DNA from: Rhodobacter sp. | GTDB lineage: Bacteria; Pseudomonadota; Alphaproteobacteria; Rhodobacterales; Rhodobacteraceae | Length of the DNA stretch: 64,000 nt | Direction of reading: 5' to 3' | NCBI GenBank assembly: GCA_016704435.1 | Contig: JADJAB010000016.1 | Span: forward strand, 1 to 64,000 | Part shown: positions 62,840-64,000 of the stretch, piece after piece | How the letters are laid out: each line of letters opens with the position of its first letter | Position numbering within the stretch: the first letter of the stretch is position 1 | Made by a program: the position numbers and the translations under genes | Notes under the pieces: model-generated | Seen by the model: only the letters and a program-made list of their open reading frames with translations | What the model was told of the DNA's origin: nothing | Databases searched by the model: none

Positions 62840-64000
62840 ATGGCCGACACAAACCAGACCCCCCGGCCGGAAACGGCCGGGGAGACCCGCCCCGCGGTCG
62901 AGTTCCGCGACATCTCCATCGCCTACGGCAGCTTCGTCGCGGTGCGCGATTTCTCGCTGGCCATCGCGAAGGGCAGTTTCGTCACCCTTCTGGGGCCGTC
63001 GGGCTGCGGCAAGACCACGATCCTGCGCTCGATCGCGGGGCTGGTCGACATCTCGGCCGGGCAGATCTCCATCGGCGGGAAACGGGTCGACGACGTCCCG
63101 ATCTACAAGCGCAACATCGGTCTGGTATTCCAAAGCTATGCGCTGTTTCCGCACAAGAACGTGTTCGACAACGTCGCCTTCGGCCTGAAATACCGCAACG
63201 TCCCCAAACCCGAAATCGCCCGCAAGGTCGCCCAGGCGCTGGAAATGGTCCGCCTGCCCGGCAGCGAAAGGAAACTGCCCTCGCAGCTTTCCGGCGGGCA
63301 GCAGCAGCGCATCGCCTTGGCCCGCGCCATCGTGTTCGAGCCCGAGGTTCTGCTGCTCGACGAACCGCTCTCGGCGCTGGATGCCAACATGCGCGAGGAA
63401 ATGCGCGTCGAGATCAAGAAGATCCAGAAAGCCACCGGCATCACCGCGATCTTCGTGACCCATGATCAGGAAGAGGCGCTGTCGATGTCGGATCAGATCG
63501 TGGTGATGAACGCCGGCCGGATGGAACAGATCGGCTCGCCCGAACAGGTCTACGAGGCCCCCGCCACCGGCTTCGTGGCCGATTTTCTGGGCAAAGCCAA
63601 CATGTTGCCAGGCATCGTCAGCAGCAGTGACGGCGCGCGTACGACCATCGCGCTGGCGGCGGGCCAGACAGTCAGCGTCGCCGCCGCCCTGCCCCCCGGA
63701 CGTGCCGTGACCGTGGTGGTGCGGCCGCAAAAGCTGTCGGTCGGCGCTGTGCCTTCGGGCAATCGGCTGACCGGCCGGGTCGTCTCCACCTCCTATCTGG
63801 GCGGCAATGCGATTTACGAGATCGACATCGGCGGCGGCACCACGATCCGCGCCAATACCCAGATCAGCGGGCCGGTGGCCGCCGAAGGCCAGACGGTCGA
63901 GCTGGCTTTTGACGCCGCCGCTTGCGTCCTTCTGGACGAACACGGCCAGCGGATCCCGGTGTTGCCCGGCCGTCAGTCGAACGCGAAAACCTCTTCGGCC
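62840..64000 (+). CDS. Spermidine/putrescine-type ABC transporter ATP-binding protein, PotA type (runs off window)
   Basis: 387 codons open to the right edge without a stop. Walker A 'GPSGCGKTTILRSIAGLV', Q-loop 'LVFQSYALFPHKNV', signature 'LSGGQQQRIALARAIV', Walker B 'LLLDEPLSALDANM', His switch 'VTHDQEEALSM' and a TOBE domain ('TGFVADFLGKANMLPGIV', 'VVVRPQKLSVGAV'). The ATG follows the binding-protein stop by a few bases. Almost complete by family length. Confidence 0.92.
   Translation, partial: MADTNQTPRPETAGETRPAVEFRDISIAYGSFVAVRDFSLAIAKGSFVTLLGPSGCGKTTILRSIAGLVDISAGQISIGGKRVDDVPIYKRNIGLVFQSYALFPHKNVFDNVAFGLKYRNVPKPEIARKVAQALEMVRLPGSERKLPSQLSGGQQQRIALARAIVFEPEVLLLDEPLSALDANMREEMRVEIKKIQKATGITAIFVTHDQEEALSMSDQIVVMNAGRMEQIGSPEQVYEAPATGFVADFLGKANMLPGIVSSSDGARTTIALAAGQTVSVAAALPPGRAVTVVVRPQKLSVGAVPSGNRLTGRVVSTSYLGGNAIYEIDIGGGTTIRANTQISGPVAAEGQTVELAFDAAACVLLDEHGQRIPVLPGRQSNAKTSSA

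Overview
The window looks like a chromosomal or chromid segment of a high-GC alphaproteobacterium, most likely Rhodobacterales/Rhodobacteraceae. This rests on high GC, many GTG/TTG starts, ATGA-type coding overlaps, abundant LysR/GcvA regulators and several complete ABC importers tied to catabolic enzymes. No tRNA, rRNA, CRISPR array or intact mobile element was seen. The organism is inferred, not proven.

Layout. (1) 0-10 kb: the end of one LysR gene, a frameshifted LysR, a CaiD-type carnitinyl-CoA dehydratase and an NDP-forming acyl-CoA ligase. These are followed by a non-pyrrolysine MttB-family methyltransferase translationally coupled to a dimethylglycine/sarcosine dehydrogenase-type flavoprotein, then another LysR with a perfect inverted repeat in front of it. 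This looks like catabolism of a carnitine- or betaine-like quaternary amine. (2) 10-18 kb: a dipeptide-type ABC importer (binding protein, two permeases, fused double ATPase) headed by a 2-oxoglutarate/Fe(II) oxygenase and a divergent GcvA-type LysR. One ATPase stretch is a C-rich, degenerate patch that looks like bad sequence. (3) 17.8-18.5 kb: two gene remnants abutting each other. (4) 18.7-33.7 kb: a long minus-strand operon for a 6-deoxy-sugar or sugar acid (mutarotase, mandelate-racemase-type dehydratase, split UxaA dehydratase, RraA-like protein, SDR, lactonase, CUT1 importer). It is headed by CoA-transferase and MaoC-type genes and a solute-binding-like protein without signal peptide. 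A second MaoC gene and a Gfo/Idh oxidoreductase diverge from it, and an IclR regulator lies beyond. (5) 34.1-35.9 kb: a graveyard containing an internally deleted IS66 transposase and a serially deleted polyamine-type ABC operon.

(6) 35.9-45 kb: a CUT2 (ribose-type) importer operon in which one permease is fused to a strictosidine-synthase-like beta-propeller. A second, free propeller, an aminotransferase, an AhpD-like protein and a quinone oxidoreductase follow. (7) 45-53.5 kb: LysR, RraA, an M32 carboxypeptidase and a second complete peptide ABC importer. (8) 53.6-64 kb: divergent from it, a GntR regulator with its own perfect operator-like palindrome heads creatininase-family hydrolase, ketopantoate-reductase-like, SDR, M20 peptidase and amidase genes. 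A polyamine-type ABC importer follows and runs off the right edge.

General pattern: each large block couples an importer to the enzymes for its substrate. Several otherwise good genes carry single-base frameshifts in short G/C runs (LysR near 1.1 kb, IclR near 33 kb, binding protein near 52.1 kb, amidase near 59.67 kb). Together with the patch at 10.4-10.65 kb this points to draft-quality sequence, whereas the remnants at 18 kb, 19.6 kb and 34-36 kb look like real decay.
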